The notes under the pieces are model-generated. The model was not told the origin of the DNA. It searched no databases and was given only the letters and a program-made list of their open reading frames with translations. Below, piece by piece: positions 28,456-39,059 of a stretch of 64,000 nucleotides of DNA. The position numbers and the translations under genes were made by a program. How positions within the stretch are numbered: the stretch's first letter is position 1; each line of letters starts with the position of its first letter. Origin of the DNA: Salinicola endophyticus (GTDB taxonomy: Bacteria > Pseudomonadota > Gammaproteobacteria > Pseudomonadales > Halomonadaceae); NCBI RefSeq assembly GCF_003206575.1, contig NZ_PZJO01000006.1:194514-258513 (forward strand), written 5' to 3'.

Positions 28456-29367
28456 TCAGGGCAGCTCTTCTTCGCCTTCGACGTTCTCCTTCTTCGCCGG
28501 GATCAGGTCCTGGCGCTCCAGCTTGAACACCAGCAGCAGCGCTGCGGCGACATAGACCGAAGAGAAGGTACCGGCGACGATCCCCAGGATCAGCGAGATC
28601 GAGAAGTTGTGGATCATGTCTCCGCCGAGGAAGAACAGCGCGAACAGCACCAGCAAGGTGGTGCCCGAGGTCGCCAAGGTACGGGACAGGGTCTGGTTGA
28701 TCGCTTCGTTGAAGATCTGCGCCATGTCGTCGCTGCGCGAGAGCCGAATGTTCTCGCGGATACGGTCGTAGACGATGATGGTGTCGTTCAGCGAGTAGCC
28801 GATGACCGCCATGATCCCGGCCAGCACGGTGAGATCGAACTCCCACTGGAACAGCGCGAACAGCCCCAGCACGATCACCACGTCGTGGACCAGCGAGATC
28901 AGCGCGCACAGGGCGAACTTGTACTGGAAGCGGAAGGCGACGTAGATCGCGACCCCGGCCATCGCCACCAGCATGCCCAGACCGCTCTGGTCACGCAGCT
29001 GGCCGCCGACCTGGGCGCCGACGAACTCGGCGCGGACCAGATCGATCGAAGCGCCTTTGGCGTTGAGCGCGGCGACCACCTGATTGCCGACATCGTTGTT
29101 GAAGGTCTGCTGCAGGCGCACCAGCACTTCGTTGGCGGCACCGAAGGTCTGGACCTGGAAGTTCTCGAAGCCGTGGCTGGCGAGCAGGGCGCGCACGTCA
29201 TCCAGCGAGGGCGCGGTGGCGTAGTGCAGCTCCACCACGGTGCCGCCGGTGAAGTCCAGACCCAGGTTGAGGTTGAGCAGCACGAGGGCACCGACCGAGA
29301 CGATCGTCAGCACGATCGAGACGATGAAGGCGATGCGGCGTTTGCCCATGAAATCGAATTGGCGCAT
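28456..29367 (-). CDS. secF: protein translocase subunit SecF
   Basis: Six-segment inner-membrane protein that with SecD uses the proton (or, in some marine bacteria, sodium) gradient to finish protein export. MRQFDFMGKRRIAFIVS leads into the first membrane span. The large periplasmic P1 loop follows (LDFTGGTVVELHY), and the conserved AVIGYSLNDTIIVYDRIRE lies in the fourth-fifth segment region. Length 303 residues is normal. It starts 12 bases after secD. The C-terminus is acidic (KENVEGEEELP). Confidence 0.96.
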   Translation of the reverse strand: MRQFDFMGKRRIAFIVSIVLTIVSVGALVLLNLNLGLDFTGGTVVELHYATAPSLDDVRALLASHGFENFQVQTFGAANEVLVRLQQTFNNDVGNQVVAALNAKGASIDLVRAEFVGAQVGGQLRDQSGLGMLVAMAGVAIYVAFRFQYKFALCALISLVHDVVIVLGLFALFQWEFDLTVLAGIMAVIGYSLNDTIIVYDRIRENIRLSRSDDMAQIFNEAINQTLSRTLATSGTTLLVLFALFFLGGDMIHNFSISLILGIVAGTFSSVYVAAALLLVFKLERQDLIPAKKENVEGEEELP

Positions 29368-29379
29368 GGCTCGCGTCTC

Positions 29380-31227
29380 CTAGATCCAGAGTTTCTTCAA
29401 CGGCTTGCCGCCGATGGAGAGATTGACGAGGGCACGCGACACCATGATGCCGGTGAACATCGAGGTCAGGATGCCGATCGACAGCGTCACCGCGAAGCCC
29501 TTGACCGGGCCGGTGCCGATGGAGAACAGCACCACCGCCACCAGCAGCGTGGTCAGGTTGGCGTCGACGATCGAGGTGAAGGCGCGCCCGTAGCCGGCGT
29601 GAATCGCTTGCTGTGCCGGTGTCTTGCGCCTGAGCTCCTCGCGTATGCGCTCGTAGATCAGCACGTTGGCATCCACCGCCATCCCCAGCGTGAGCACGAT
29701 ACCGGCAATGCCGGGCAGCGTCAGCGTGGCGCCCAGCAGCGACATGACCGCGATCAGCAGGGTGAGGTTGACCGCCAGGGCGACATTGGCGATGACGCCG
29801 AACGCCTTGTAGCGGATCAGCATGAAGGCCACCACCAGCAGCCCGCCGACGATCACCGAGAAGATCCCTCGTTGGATGTTCTGCGCCCCCAGGCTTGGCC
29901 CGATGGTGCTCTCCTGCACGAAGTAGATCGGCGCGGCGAGCGAACCGGAACGCAGCAGCAGGGCCAGCTCACGCGCTTCGGTCGGGGAGTCCAGACCGGT
30001 GATGCGGAAGCGGTTGCTCAGTGCGCTCTGGATGGTCGCCAGGCTGATGATGCTGCGCTCGGTGGAGGGGATGTGTTCCACCACCTGCTTGCCATCCTTC
30101 ATCACTGTGCGTGTCTGGGTCTTGTGCTCGATATAGAGCACCGCCATGCTGCGGCCGATGTTGGTGCGGGTGGCCTGGTTCATCAGCGAACCGCCGGTGC
30201 CATCCAGGTTGATGTTGACCTGGGGGCGGCCGTTCTGGTCGAAGCCCTGGCTGGCGCTGGAGACGCGGTCACCGGTGATGATCACGTCACGCGACAGGGT
30301 CGCGGTGCGCTGCGGGTTGTTGCGGAACGGGAAGGTCTCGGTCTCGGAAGCCGGCGCATCCGGGCGCGCCTCGAGACGGAACTCCAGGTTGGCGGTGGCG
30401 CCGACGATGCGCTTGGCTTCGGCGGTGTCCTGCACCCCCGGCAGCTCGACCACGATACGGTTGGGGCCCTGGCGCTGGACCAGCGGCTCGGAAACCCCCA
30501 GCTCGTTGACGCGGTTGCGGATCGTGGTCAGGTTCTGCTCGACGGCGTAGTCCTGAATGTCCTTGATCGACTGCTCGGTGAGCGACATGTCGAGGAAGGC
30601 CCGGCGGCCCTCTTCGCGACTCTGCAGCTGGAACTCGCGGAAGTTCTGCCGGATCTGGTCGCGGGCGGCGTTACGATCCTCGACGTTGGCGAACTCGAGA
30701 TGCAGCGCGTTGCCGTCGATCTCGGTGCCGCGGTAGCGGATGTGCTGGTCGCGCAGGTCGGCGCGGATCGCGCTGGCGGTGGCTTCCAGACGCTGCTTGA
30801 CCGCGGCTTGCATGTCCACTTCGAGCAGGAAGTGCACGCCGCCGCGCAGGTCGAGGCCGAGTTTCATCGGGGTCGCGCCCAGGCTGGTCAACCACTCGGG
30901 CGTGGAGTCGGCCAGGTTGAGCGCCACGGTGTAGTTGTCGTCGAGCGCCTTGTCGATCGCGTCGCGCGCGGGTAACTGCTGTTCGGCGTTGTCGAGACGG
31001 ATGAGGGCACTTGAGTTGCCGGTCATGTTGGCCGACTTGACCGCGATGCCGTCGTCGGCGAGAACTTGGGTCACACGCTCTAGCTGCTGGCTGTCCAGGG
31101 TGCCATTGGTCGTGCTGATCTGAACGGCGGGGTCCTGCGGATAAAGATTGGGTAACGCGTAGATGACACCGACGGCGAAGACGATGAGTATCAGCAGATA
31201 CTTCCACAGGGGGTAACGATTGAGCAT
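29380..31227 (-). CDS. secD: protein translocase subunit SecD
   Basis: Partner of SecF in the Sec holotranslocon: six membrane spans with a large periplasmic domain (about residues 30-450) that grips the emerging protein. Signatures are LGLDLRGGVHFLLEVD near residue 127, RVNELGVSEPLVQRQGPNRI and, in the membrane part, GMAVDANVLIYERIREELR. Length 615 residues is standard. Order yajC-secD-secF is conserved and the genes lie on one strand with short gaps. Confidence 0.97.
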   Translation of the reverse strand: MLNRYPLWKYLLILIVFAVGVIYALPNLYPQDPAVQISTTNGTLDSQQLERVTQVLADDGIAVKSANMTGNSSALIRLDNAEQQLPARDAIDKALDDNYTVALNLADSTPEWLTSLGATPMKLGLDLRGGVHFLLEVDMQAAVKQRLEATASAIRADLRDQHIRYRGTEIDGNALHLEFANVEDRNAARDQIRQNFREFQLQSREEGRRAFLDMSLTEQSIKDIQDYAVEQNLTTIRNRVNELGVSEPLVQRQGPNRIVVELPGVQDTAEAKRIVGATANLEFRLEARPDAPASETETFPFRNNPQRTATLSRDVIITGDRVSSASQGFDQNGRPQVNINLDGTGGSLMNQATRTNIGRSMAVLYIEHKTQTRTVMKDGKQVVEHIPSTERSIISLATIQSALSNRFRITGLDSPTEARELALLLRSGSLAAPIYFVQESTIGPSLGAQNIQRGIFSVIVGGLLVVAFMLIRYKAFGVIANVALAVNLTLLIAVMSLLGATLTLPGIAGIVLTLGMAVDANVLIYERIREELRRKTPAQQAIHAGYGRAFTSIVDANLTTLLVAVVLFSIGTGPVKGFAVTLSIGILTSMFTGIMVSRALVNLSIGGKPLKKLWI

Positions 31228-31300
31228 GGAAGCCCTGTCCTTTCATTCAATGACGATCGGGGGGATCGTCGTGCGAAGACTGTCGCGGAAATGAGGCAGG

Positions 31301-31322
31301 CCACCGGCGGTGATGCCGGTGG
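31301..31322 (-). promoter_or_regulatory. Small hairpin between yajC and secD
   Basis: An 8-bp perfect stem (CCACCGGC and its complement) with a 6-base loop lies 9 bases after the yajC stop codon, in the 104-base gap before secD. It could tune the ratio of YajC to SecD or stabilise yajC mRNA; no T-run follows. Confidence 0.4.
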
Positions 31323-31331
31323 CCCGAAGGA

Positions 31332-31664
31332 TTACAGCGACTTCAGGGTACCCTTGGGCAGGACGGAGGCCACGGCGCTTTTCTGCACGTTGACCACGGT
31401 GCCTTCGGCGATTTCCATGCTGATGAAGTCGTCGGTCACCTCGGTGATGCGGCCCATCAGCCCGCCGCCGATGACGATTTCGTCACCCTTGGAGAGGTTG
31501 GAGATCAGCTGCTTGTGCTGCTTGGCACGCTTGGACTGCGGGCGCCACAGCAGGAAATAGAAGATCAGCACGAAGCCGACCAGCATGATGATCTGGGCAA
31601 TGCCACCACCGCCAGGTGCGGCTGCATCCTGGGCGTGTGCCGCAGGGATGAAAAAGTCCAGCAT
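31332..31664 (-). CDS. yajC: Sec translocase accessory protein YajC
   Basis: Small inner-membrane protein found with SecDF. One membrane span (about residues 24-42, IIMLVGFVLIFYFLLWRPQ) is followed by a basic stretch and a cytoplasmic beta domain (LSKGDEIVIGGGLMGRI). The ATG of MLDFFIPAAHAQ is preceded by GGAG; the frame upstream to 31760 is unconserved. Length 110 residues. Confidence 0.95.
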   Translation of the reverse strand: MLDFFIPAAHAQDAAAPGGGGIAQIIMLVGFVLIFYFLLWRPQSKRAKQHKQLISNLSKGDEIVIGGGLMGRITEVTDDFISMEIAEGTVVNVQKSAVASVLPKGTLKSL

Positions 31665-31778
31665 GGATGGTTCTCCGAAGTTGCGCGATGAAAGTCGCGA
31701 GAGTTGCGATGTGAACGGGTGATACGTTACGAGACTTACCAGGCCCGCCGGCGTCGCCACCGGCCAGCCCGTCTCTTG

Positions 31779-33002
<1,224 letters not shown>

Positions 33003-33103
33003 CTACGCTCGGCGACCTGGCTATCTCGCTAGCGCTCGGCGACCCTGCGATCGGCTCTCTCTTGCTCAGGTCACCGGCACTTGGGCGATGCGTGCCCGGA
33101 CGA

Positions 33104-34147
33104 TCACGCGTCTTGGCGCGTGAGGAACATGGCATCGCCGTAACTGAAGAAGCGGTACGCCTCCTCCACGGCAGCGGCATAAGCGCGCATCACGCTCTCA
33201 TAGCCGGCAAAGGCAGAGACCAGCATCAGCAGCGTCGACTCCGGCAGGTGGAAGTTGGTGACCAGGGCATCCACGCAGCGCCAGCGATAGCCGGGATAGA
33301 TGAAGATGTCGGTCTCGCCGCGGTAGGGCGCCAGGCGGCCATCGTCCTGGCTGGCGCTCTCCAGGCAGCGCACGCTGGTGGTGCCGATGGCGACGACACG
33401 CTTGCCCGCCTCCCGCGCCCGGTTGACGCTGGCGCAGACCTGCTCGTCGACCTCCAGCCACTCGCTGTGCATATGGTGCTCGCGGATATCGTCGACGCGC
33501 ACCGGCTGAAAGGTACCGGCCCCCACGTGCAGAGTGACGAAGGCGATCTCGACCCCCTTGGCCCGCAGCGCCGCCATCATCGCCTCGTCGAAGTGCAAGC
33601 CGGCGGTGGGCGCGGCGACCGCGCCTTCGCGGCGGGCGTAGACGGTCTGATAGCGCTCGCGGTCGGCGAGTTCGTCCTCGCGGGTGATATAGGGTGGCAG
33701 CGGCATATGCCCGTGCTGTTCGAGCAGCGCGATCAGCGGGGTCTCGCCGAGGAAGCGCAGCTCGAACAGGGCGTCCTGCCGGCCTTCGACCACGGCGTGG
33801 ATGCCGCCTTCGAAGATCAGCTCGGTGCCCGGCTTCGGCGACTTGCTGGCGCGCAGATGGGCCAGGCCGCGATGGGCATTCAGCGGGCGCTCCAGCAGCA
33901 TCTCCACCTTGCCGCCACTCGCCTTCTGGCCGAACAGACGTGCCGGGATCACCCGCGTGTCGTTGAACACCACCACGTCGCCGGGTTCGAGATGTCCGAG
34001 CAGATCGGGGAAGCGTTCATGCGCCAGCGCCCCGGAAGGGCCATCGACGCACAGCAGGCGGCAATCGGTGCGCTGCTCGGAAGGGTAGCGAGCGATCAAC
34101 TCGTCGGGGAGATCGAAATGGAAGTCGGCGCGCTGCATGGCACTCAT
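33104..34147 (-). CDS. queA: S-adenosylmethionine:tRNA ribosyltransferase-isomerase QueA
   Basis: Makes epoxyqueuosine in tRNA by transferring the ribosyl part of AdoMet to preQ1. Conserved segments are [18 protein letters not shown] at the N-terminus, [28 protein letters not shown] and [18 protein letters not shown]. Length is 347 residues; MQRADF three codons in is an alternative start. The downstream gap to tgt (32916-33103) holds an imperfect duplication of CGCTCGGCGACC but no gene. Confidence 0.96.
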   Translation of the reverse strand: MSAMQRADFHFDLPDELIARYPSEQRTDCRLLCVDGPSGALAHERFPDLLGHLEPGDVVVFNDTRVIPARLFGQKASGGKVEMLLERPLNAHRGLAHLRASKSPKPGTELIFEGGIHAVVEGRQDALFELRFLGETPLIALLEQHGHMPLPPYITREDELADRERYQTVYARREGAVAAPTAGLHFDEAMMAALRAKGVEIAFVTLHVGAGTFQPVRVDDIREHHMHSEWLEVDEQVCASVNRAREAGKRVVAIGTTSVRCLESASQDDGRLAPYRGETDIFIYPGYRWRCVDALVTNFHLPESTLLMLVSAFAGYESVMRAYAAAVEEAYRFFSYGDAMFLTRQDA

Positions 34148-34288
34148 GAATTGGCGAAAAAGGAATGACGTGACCGCAGGCGACCGCGGCCACTCGAAAC
34201 AGGCCGCTGACGCGGCATCGAGGGCCGGCGGGCAACCCTCGCGAGGGCGCCATGATAAAGCAGGCGGGGAGCGAAGTCAGCGCAGTGA

Positions 34289-34316
34289 TTGACGCAAAGG
34301 CCGGGGTCCGTATAAT
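34289..34316 (+). promoter_or_regulatory. Promoter of tRNA-Leu
   Basis: TTGACG (34289-34294) and a consensus TATAAT (34311-34316) are separated by 16 bases, and the tRNA starts 12 bases further on. This is one of the best sigma-70 promoters in the window. Confidence 0.85.
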
Positions 34317-34327
34317 GCCACTCCGCT

Positions 34328-34414
34328 GCCGGCGTGGCGGAATTGGTAGACGCAGCGGATTCAAAATCCGCCGCTGGAAACAGTGTGTCGGTTCGAGTCC
34401 GACCGCCGGCACCA
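34328..34414 (+). tRNA. tRNA-Leu (anticodon CAA)
   Basis: An 87-base cloverleaf with encoded CCA. The acceptor stem GCCGGCG pairs with CGCCGGC before ACCA. The D arm contains AATTGGTAGACGC, the anticodon loop TTCAAAA lies between GCGGA/TCCGC, there is a long class II variable arm, and the T loop is GGTTCGAGTCC. The 3' part from 34359 is duplicated at 47190-47247, so this tRNA is the integration site of the adjacent prophage. The gene remains intact because the phage supplied the 3' part. Confidence 0.97.
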
Positions 34415-34416
34415 TG
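34359..34416 (+). repeat. attL (58-bp direct repeat, left copy)
   Basis: From the anticodon loop of tRNA-Leu (ATTCAAAATCCGCCG...) through CCATG after the tRNA end. It matches 47190-47247 over 58 bases with one A/G difference in the variable arm. Confidence 0.93.
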
Positions 34417-34472
34417 CAAATCAAGCACTTATAGCGTTTTTCCCTCCGCTTGATTCCTGCTTTTTTCTCGAT

Positions 34473-34491
34473 GTGTCAACGCAGTGTCAAC
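34473..34491. promoter_or_regulatory. Integrase arm-type repeats, left end
   Basis: Two direct copies of GTGTCAAC at 34473 and 34484, 11 bases apart, next to the integrase 3' end. The same pair (GTGTCAAC, GTGTCGAC) with the same 11-base spacing is at 47076 and 47087 near attR. The matched arrangement suggests arm-type binding sites for the integrase. Confidence 0.55.
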
Positions 34492-35476
34492 CGATTTTCG
34501 GGGCGTACTTGATCGCGTCCGCGAGGTGGTCGGGGGACAGGTGTGCGTAGCGCATCGTCATCGTAATCGTCTGATGTCCCAGTATCTTTTGCAGCGTTAA
34601 TACGTCGCCGCCATTCATCATGAAATGGCTGGCAAAGGTGTGGCGTAACACGTGCGTTCTCTGCCCCCTGGGGAGCTGAATCCCCGCCTCCTTGATCGCA
34701 TCCGAAAACGGGTTATATCCGGTCGTTGGGAAGACGCGCCCGACCTTGGGGGCGTGTTCGATCAGCGTCTGGTAGAGCCCCGGATGCAGCGGGATGGTGC
34801 GGTTACGGCCGTTCTTGGTGCCGGTGAAGGTGACACGACCGTCACGGAGGTTTTCGGCGCGCAGATACTGGGCTTCCGACCAACGGGCACCGGTGGCGAG
34901 GCAGAGCCGGGTGATCAGGAGGGCATCCTTGTTGGCGCGACGGTCGAGGATCTCGAGCAGCCGGGCTATCTGGTCTTCGGTGAGGTAGCTGAGTTCGGTT
35001 TCGTCGAGGCGCAGCGGCTGGAGGCTGGCAAAGGGGTTGCCCTGGTGCCACTCGCCGAGCTTGGTCAGCTTGTTGAAGACGGCGCGCAGGTGGGCCTGAT
35101 CGTGGTTGGCGGTGGTGGGCGTGATCCCTGAAGCCAGGCGCTTTTGCCGGAACCGTGCGGCGTCCATGGCGGTGATGGTGGAGGCTATCGGGTTGCCCAT
35201 CATGTCGGCGAGGGCGAGCATCTGTGCGTAGCGACGCTTGCCGTCCTTGAGCGAGACGCCATGGAATTCATACCAGAGGCCGATGAGGTCACGCAGCCGC
35301 CGCTTGTCGCGTTTCTTGGGTGCGTAGTCTTCCCCCGCCGCAGCCTTGCCGAGCGTGAGGGTCATGAAGCGTTGGGCTTCCAGCTTGGTCGGAAACGTCT
35401 TGCGTATGCGCCGGTGCCCACGTCCTCCAGGTTGTATATCGACTTGCCAGCCGCTGGCTGTCTTTCTGATCGCCAC
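34487..35476 (-). CDS. int: phage tyrosine integrase
   Basis: Site-specific recombinase of 329 residues that inserts the phage genome into tRNA-Leu. The catalytic set is visible: Arg in LATGARWSEAQYL, His-x-x-Arg in HVLRHTFASHF, His in LGHQTITM, and Tyr in MRYAHLSPDHL. The N-terminal part (RRIRKTFPTKLEAQRFM) is an arm-binding AP2-like domain. The start is GTG, overlapping the Rep stop by one base (TAGTG), so translation is coupled to rep. Placing int beside the tRNA is typical of such elements. Confidence 0.93.
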   Translation of the reverse strand: MAIRKTASGWQVDIQPGGRGHRRIRKTFPTKLEAQRFMTLTLGKAAAGEDYAPKKRDKRRLRDLIGLWYEFHGVSLKDGKRRYAQMLALADMMGNPIASTITAMDAARFRQKRLASGITPTTANHDQAHLRAVFNKLTKLGEWHQGNPFASLQPLRLDETELSYLTEDQIARLLEILDRRANKDALLITRLCLATGARWSEAQYLRAENLRDGRVTFTGTKNGRNRTIPLHPGLYQTLIEHAPKVGRVFPTTGYNPFSDAIKEAGIQLPRGQRTHVLRHTFASHFMMNGGDVLTLQKILGHQTITMTMRYAHLSPDHLADAIKYAPKIG

Positions 35477-36771
35477 TAGGCAGCCTTCCCGAGTAATCGC
35501 CTCTCGACCAGCCGCTGTTCGATGAGCTGGCGTAGCTGTCCCGCATCCAATCCCCGTCGGCGGTAGTAGTTGGCGATGTCGTCCCAGGCCCCGCAGCGGG
35601 AGAGCCCTTGCATGGCTTGCTGGATGGTGAAGCCCTGGCGTGCGTAGAGGGAGATGAGGTTACCCACGACCAGGGCGACGTTCTTTTCGTTGCCGAGCCC
35701 CGGGGCCTTGCGCGCTCGCTTGTAGAGGAGGTGGGGTTCGTGGTCGTAGAAGCGGGCGTCTTCCTGCAGGAGCTGCCACACGCAGTCGATGAGGTTGCGG
35801 GCGTGGTCGAGTCGATACTTGCCCATGGCGGTGCGCCAGAGGCCGGTGAGGTGGGGCACGGTGTCGGTGAAGCGCTTGAAGCCGTGGTCCATGTCGAGGC
35901 ATTCGCCGGTGTCGACGTTGCAGGGGGTGCCCTGGGCGAACTCACGCAGCACCGACTGATGAAAGCGCATCTCGATTCGCCAGACCGGCTTGTCGGGGTT
36001 GTAGTCGGAGGCCATGGGGTCATCGCCGGCCGCTTTCTGCCAGATGCTCTCCCAGAAGTGGATCTTGTCGCGGTAGTGGGCCTCCTTGGTCTTGTTGTAG
36101 ATGCAGCACTGGAGGGCGCCCGCGGTGCCGAACATGAAGGTTTCGGCGTTGCCGTAGGAGGTGGCGATGTGGCCGTGGTTGAAGCTGAAGTCGTCGATGC
36201 CGTTGATGCGCGTGACTTTCTTGGAGCGGGTGACGAAGCGTTCCATGAAGTCGGCGGGGGGCTGCCAGCCCTGGACGTCTAGCGCGAGGTGCACGGCACA
36301 GCCCATGGGCTCGACGTAGGCGAGGAGCTGCTTGGCGATGCTGTCCAGGTAGGCTTGCACGTCGGCGGTGCTGTGTTCGTGGATGAAGTGCGGAGAGAGC
36401 TCGATCTTGAGGTGGGTGCCGATGTCTTCGGCCTTCACGTGCCGGGCGTAGAACAGGACGATGACGCCCAGGTCGTTGTTCTGCAGGCGGTAGCGGAAGC
36501 CGCTTTGGGTGTTGCCCGCGCCGACGCTCCAGGTGGTGCCGAACAGGTCCATGGTGGCGCCCCGGCCTTCGCGGTAGACCTCGATGATTTGATCGAAGAG
36601 CGCCATGCAGGGCTTCCCGGCGTAGAGCTGGCGCACGGTGTCGACGCCTGCGTGGAGGAGCTTGATGTGATCGAGCTGGCGCTGGCCCTTGGGACTCAGG
36701 AACAAACGGCCTTTGGGATCTTCCCGATTCTCGATCAGGGAGGCGATGGAGTAGCGTTCCCAACGGTTCAT
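35476..36771 (-). CDS. rep: inovirus replication initiation protein (Rep, pII role)
   Basis: Protein of 431 residues predicted to nick the double-stranded phage DNA and start rolling-circle replication. Recognition rests on position (upstream of int in a filamentous phage) and on similarity in style to phage/plasmid Rep proteins: FRYRLQNNDLGVIVLFYARHVK, HLKIELSPHFIHEHSTADVQAY and WRIEMRFHQSVLREF. No textbook HUH motif was confirmed by eye; a late tyrosine-rich part (NYYRRRG) might hold the nicking residue. AGGAG lies 10 bases before the ATG. Its promoter is expected in the 330-base gap upstream. Confidence 0.75.
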   Translation of the reverse strand: MNRWERYSIASLIENREDPKGRLFLSPKGQRQLDHIKLLHAGVDTVRQLYAGKPCMALFDQIIEVYREGRGATMDLFGTTWSVGAGNTQSGFRYRLQNNDLGVIVLFYARHVKAEDIGTHLKIELSPHFIHEHSTADVQAYLDSIAKQLLAYVEPMGCAVHLALDVQGWQPPADFMERFVTRSKKVTRINGIDDFSFNHGHIATSYGNAETFMFGTAGALQCCIYNKTKEAHYRDKIHFWESIWQKAAGDDPMASDYNPDKPVWRIEMRFHQSVLREFAQGTPCNVDTGECLDMDHGFKRFTDTVPHLTGLWRTAMGKYRLDHARNLIDCVWQLLQEDARFYDHEPHLLYKRARKAPGLGNEKNVALVVGNLISLYARQGFTIQQAMQGLSRCGAWDDIANYYRRRGLDAGQLRQLIEQRLVERRLLGKAA

Positions 36772-37101
36772 AAAGTGTTCTCCTGATAAAGACGCTTAGT
36801 GACGGTTTATGGAGGTTTCGGAGGTCAATGTGCGAGACGTGTTACAGGGAGGGTCTCGCCTATCCAATGACTCGATGGTGATGCGTGTTTTTTCATAAGT
36901 CACTGTCCTGCATGAAGAAAAGCAGAATGGTTCAAGTGTTTTCCGTTACTGACAAACAGTGACGGCTAATGACACCTGCTTTTTTTTAGCCTTGGAGAAT
37001 TAGGCAAGTTGGCAAGCGGCTGTCGACTCCCGTTGCCCGACGACAGATTCGTTTACCCCCACTCACTAGTCGTCGGTCCCCGGCAGTCCGTGTTGATCCC
37101 C
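36772..37101. other. Phage intergenic region with inverted repeats, candidate replication origin
   Basis: The largest gene-free stretch of the phage core. It contains GTCACTGT (36899-36906) facing ACAGTGAC (36956-36963), a second copy of AGTGACGG near 36796, and CCGACGAC (37037-37044) facing GTCGTCGG (37069-37076). Position next to rep suits a plus-strand origin and the rep promoter, but no nick site was identified. Confidence 0.45.
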
Positions 37102-37791
37102 TCATGACGTGATGCCTCCGGTAGCCAGGGTGATGACGAGCAGATGCAGCGGGTACCAGGAGAGCCGCAGGGGGCGCGGTATGGCCGGGACCGGTATGCG
37201 CCAGGAGAGAGACCCGTTGGCCAGCAGGATGAGCACGACGGCGGTAGCGAGGCTGACGACCATGCGGGCCGGGGTGGCGTTGACGAGGATCGAGGTGAAC
37301 AGGACCGGGATGGTGGCGGCGGTGTGCTGGGGATAGCGGAACGCCAGGGCGAACGCGGGCACCAGCAGCAGCCCGAGGAGGCCATATTCGATCCAGGGAT
37401 CGATAGCGAGGGCGAGCACCAGCAGCACGAGCCCGGCGGCGAGCTGTAGAGTGCGCTCCTCGAGACGAACCAGCAGCACCACAACGAGCAGCCCCAGGCC
37501 CAGGGTAAAGCAGACGTTGAGCTTGTCCGGGGTGACGACCAGGGCGTAAGGGAGTTGGGCGACGAGGCCGACCAGGAGCAGACGACAGCCGTAGCGCAGC
37601 GGGCGGCGGGTGTTGTGCAGCAGATGCCACGCGACCATCCCAGCGAACAGCGGGAAGGCGATGCGCCCGACCAGGATCGCCCAGGGCACGGCGGGGGAGT
37701 CTGGCCAGATGAACTTGGTGGCGTGTTCCAGCGACATGGCGAGAATCGCGAGCCACTGGGCGAGCGGTATCCAGGCGTTGGTGCGCGTCAT
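37102..37791 (-). CDS. traX: TraX-like membrane acyltransferase
   Basis: Polytopic membrane protein of 229 residues (about 7-8 hydrophobic segments) matching the TraX family: WLAILAMSLEHATKF, GRIAFPLFAGMVAWHL and the C-terminal LSWYPLHLLVI. TraX of F plasmid acetylates the N-terminus of pilin. In a filamentous phage, which binds host pili, it might alter the receptor pilus and block superinfection; this is inference. It overlaps the secretin gene by four bases, so it is made with the morphogenesis proteins. Confidence 0.82.
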   Translation of the reverse strand: MTRTNAWIPLAQWLAILAMSLEHATKFIWPDSPAVPWAILVGRIAFPLFAGMVAWHLLHNTRRPLRYGCRLLLVGLVAQLPYALVVTPDKLNVCFTLGLGLLVVVLLVRLEERTLQLAAGLVLLVLALAIDPWIEYGLLGLLLVPAFALAFRYPQHTAATIPVLFTSILVNATPARMVVSLATAVVLILLANGSLSWRIPVPAIPRPLRLSWYPLHLLVITLATGGITS

Positions 37792-39059
37792 GAGGCGGCC
37801 TCCCGGGTAGGCAGCACGGTGGCTTGCAGCAGCACATAGAGGTTGCTGGTCTGGTGGCTGGTCGAGGTGGAGCGGAACAGGGCGCCGATGACGGGGATGT
37901 CGGAGAGCACCGGCACGCGGTTCTGCTGCTGCCGATTCTCTTCGGAGACGAGGCCGCCCAGGAGCACCGACTGGCCGGAGTGAATCTGTACCGTGGTGTT
38001 GATGCTGCGCTGGTTGGTGATGATGTCGGACGCCAGCACGGAGTCGGTGAGGCTGTCGGCGGCGGTACCCACGTCCATGACGATCAGGCCCGAGGGGGTG
38101 ACCACCGGCAGCACGTTGAGGGTGATGCCGATATCGCGGCGCTCGATGGTCTGGAAGGGGTTTTCGATGTTGGCCGCTTCGCCGGTGACCCGCCCGGTGA
38201 TGAAGGGGACATTCTGGCCGACCGAGATGGTGCCGCGCTGGCCGGAGAGCGCCAGTATCTGGGGCGTCGAGAGAACACGGGCGTTGGAGTCGCGGCGGAT
38301 CGCGTTGACGGCCAGGGCCAGCACGTCGCCGTCGAAGATGCCGAACGAGCCACCGGGCACCGAGAGCGCGCGGCCGAGCCCGGAGGTGTTGAAGCCCCCG
38401 GCGGGGTTGCTGCCAGCGCGGGCGCGGCCAAACGAGACGCCGAGGTCGAGGGTGTCGCCGTCGTTGGTTTCGAAGATCAGGGCGCGGATGAGCACCTGGG
38501 CGCGGGTGACGTCGATCTGGGGCAGCAGCCGTTCGAGCGCCTGGATGCGGTCGGGGGGACCGCTGACCAAGAGCGCGTTAGCGGCGTGCAGCACCTGGGC
38601 GCGGGATGACTGAAGGCTACCGGGCGTGCTCTGGGCCAGGAAGGCGTCGACCAGGGGCGCGAGATCGCCGGCGCGTAGGTGGTTGATCGGCAGCACGCGG
38701 GAGACGCTGGGCTCCCGAGGGGCCGGGGTGGCGATACGGCTCATGAACGTCTGGTCGGCCTTGGCCGGGACCAGGGTCGGCGGGTTGCCGGGGGCGAGCT
38801 GATAGCCGTGGGACTGCATGACGCCCTGGAAGAACTCGGGGAGCTGATCGGGCGGCACGTCCGGGGCGTAGACGGTGAGGGTGCCGTTGACGCGCGGGTC
38901 GATGGCGATGGGCGTGGCGGTTTCCTGGCTGTACCAGTGCACGAAGTCGCGCACGTCCGCGTCCTGCATGTCGATGGGCATGGCGTGGGCGGTGGACGTG
39001 AGCAGCAGGGCGCCAGCGGTGAGGGCCGCGCGGGCGAGATTAGCAACCGATGTCGACAT
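37788..39059 (-). CDS. phage secretin (pIV-like)
   Basis: Outer-membrane channel through which the virion leaves. A signal peptide (ATG of MSTSVANLARA to AHA, about 26 residues) is followed by N-domains (DVRDFVHWYSQETATPIAID; VLPINHLRAGDLAPLVDAF) and the secretin core (VGQNVPFITG; VLLGGLVSEENRQQQNRVPVLSDIP), typical of the pIV/PilQ/GspD family. Length 423 residues is like Ff pIV (426). It starts 20 bases inside the end of the Zot gene, with TGGAG upstream. Presence of its own secretin means the phage does not need a host secretin. Confidence 0.9.
   Translation of the reverse strand: MSTSVANLARAALTAGALLLTSTAHAMPIDMQDADVRDFVHWYSQETATPIAIDPRVNGTLTVYAPDVPPDQLPEFFQGVMQSHGYQLAPGNPPTLVPAKADQTFMSRIATPAPREPSVSRVLPINHLRAGDLAPLVDAFLAQSTPGSLQSSRAQVLHAANALLVSGPPDRIQALERLLPQIDVTRAQVLIRALIFETNDGDTLDLGVSFGRARAGSNPAGGFNTSGLGRALSVPGGSFGIFDGDVLALAVNAIRRDSNARVLSTPQILALSGQRGTISVGQNVPFITGRVTGEAANIENPFQTIERRDIGITLNVLPVVTPSGLIVMDVGTAADSLTDSVLASDIITNQRSINTTVQIHSGQSVLLGGLVSEENRQQQNRVPVLSDIPVIGALFRSTSTSHQTSNLYVLLQATVLPTREAAS

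Noticed and set aside
28609-30975. 788-codon plus-strand open frame opposite secF/secD
   Set aside because: It is a shadow of secDF; composition is typical of antisense frames rich in G, H, D and R.
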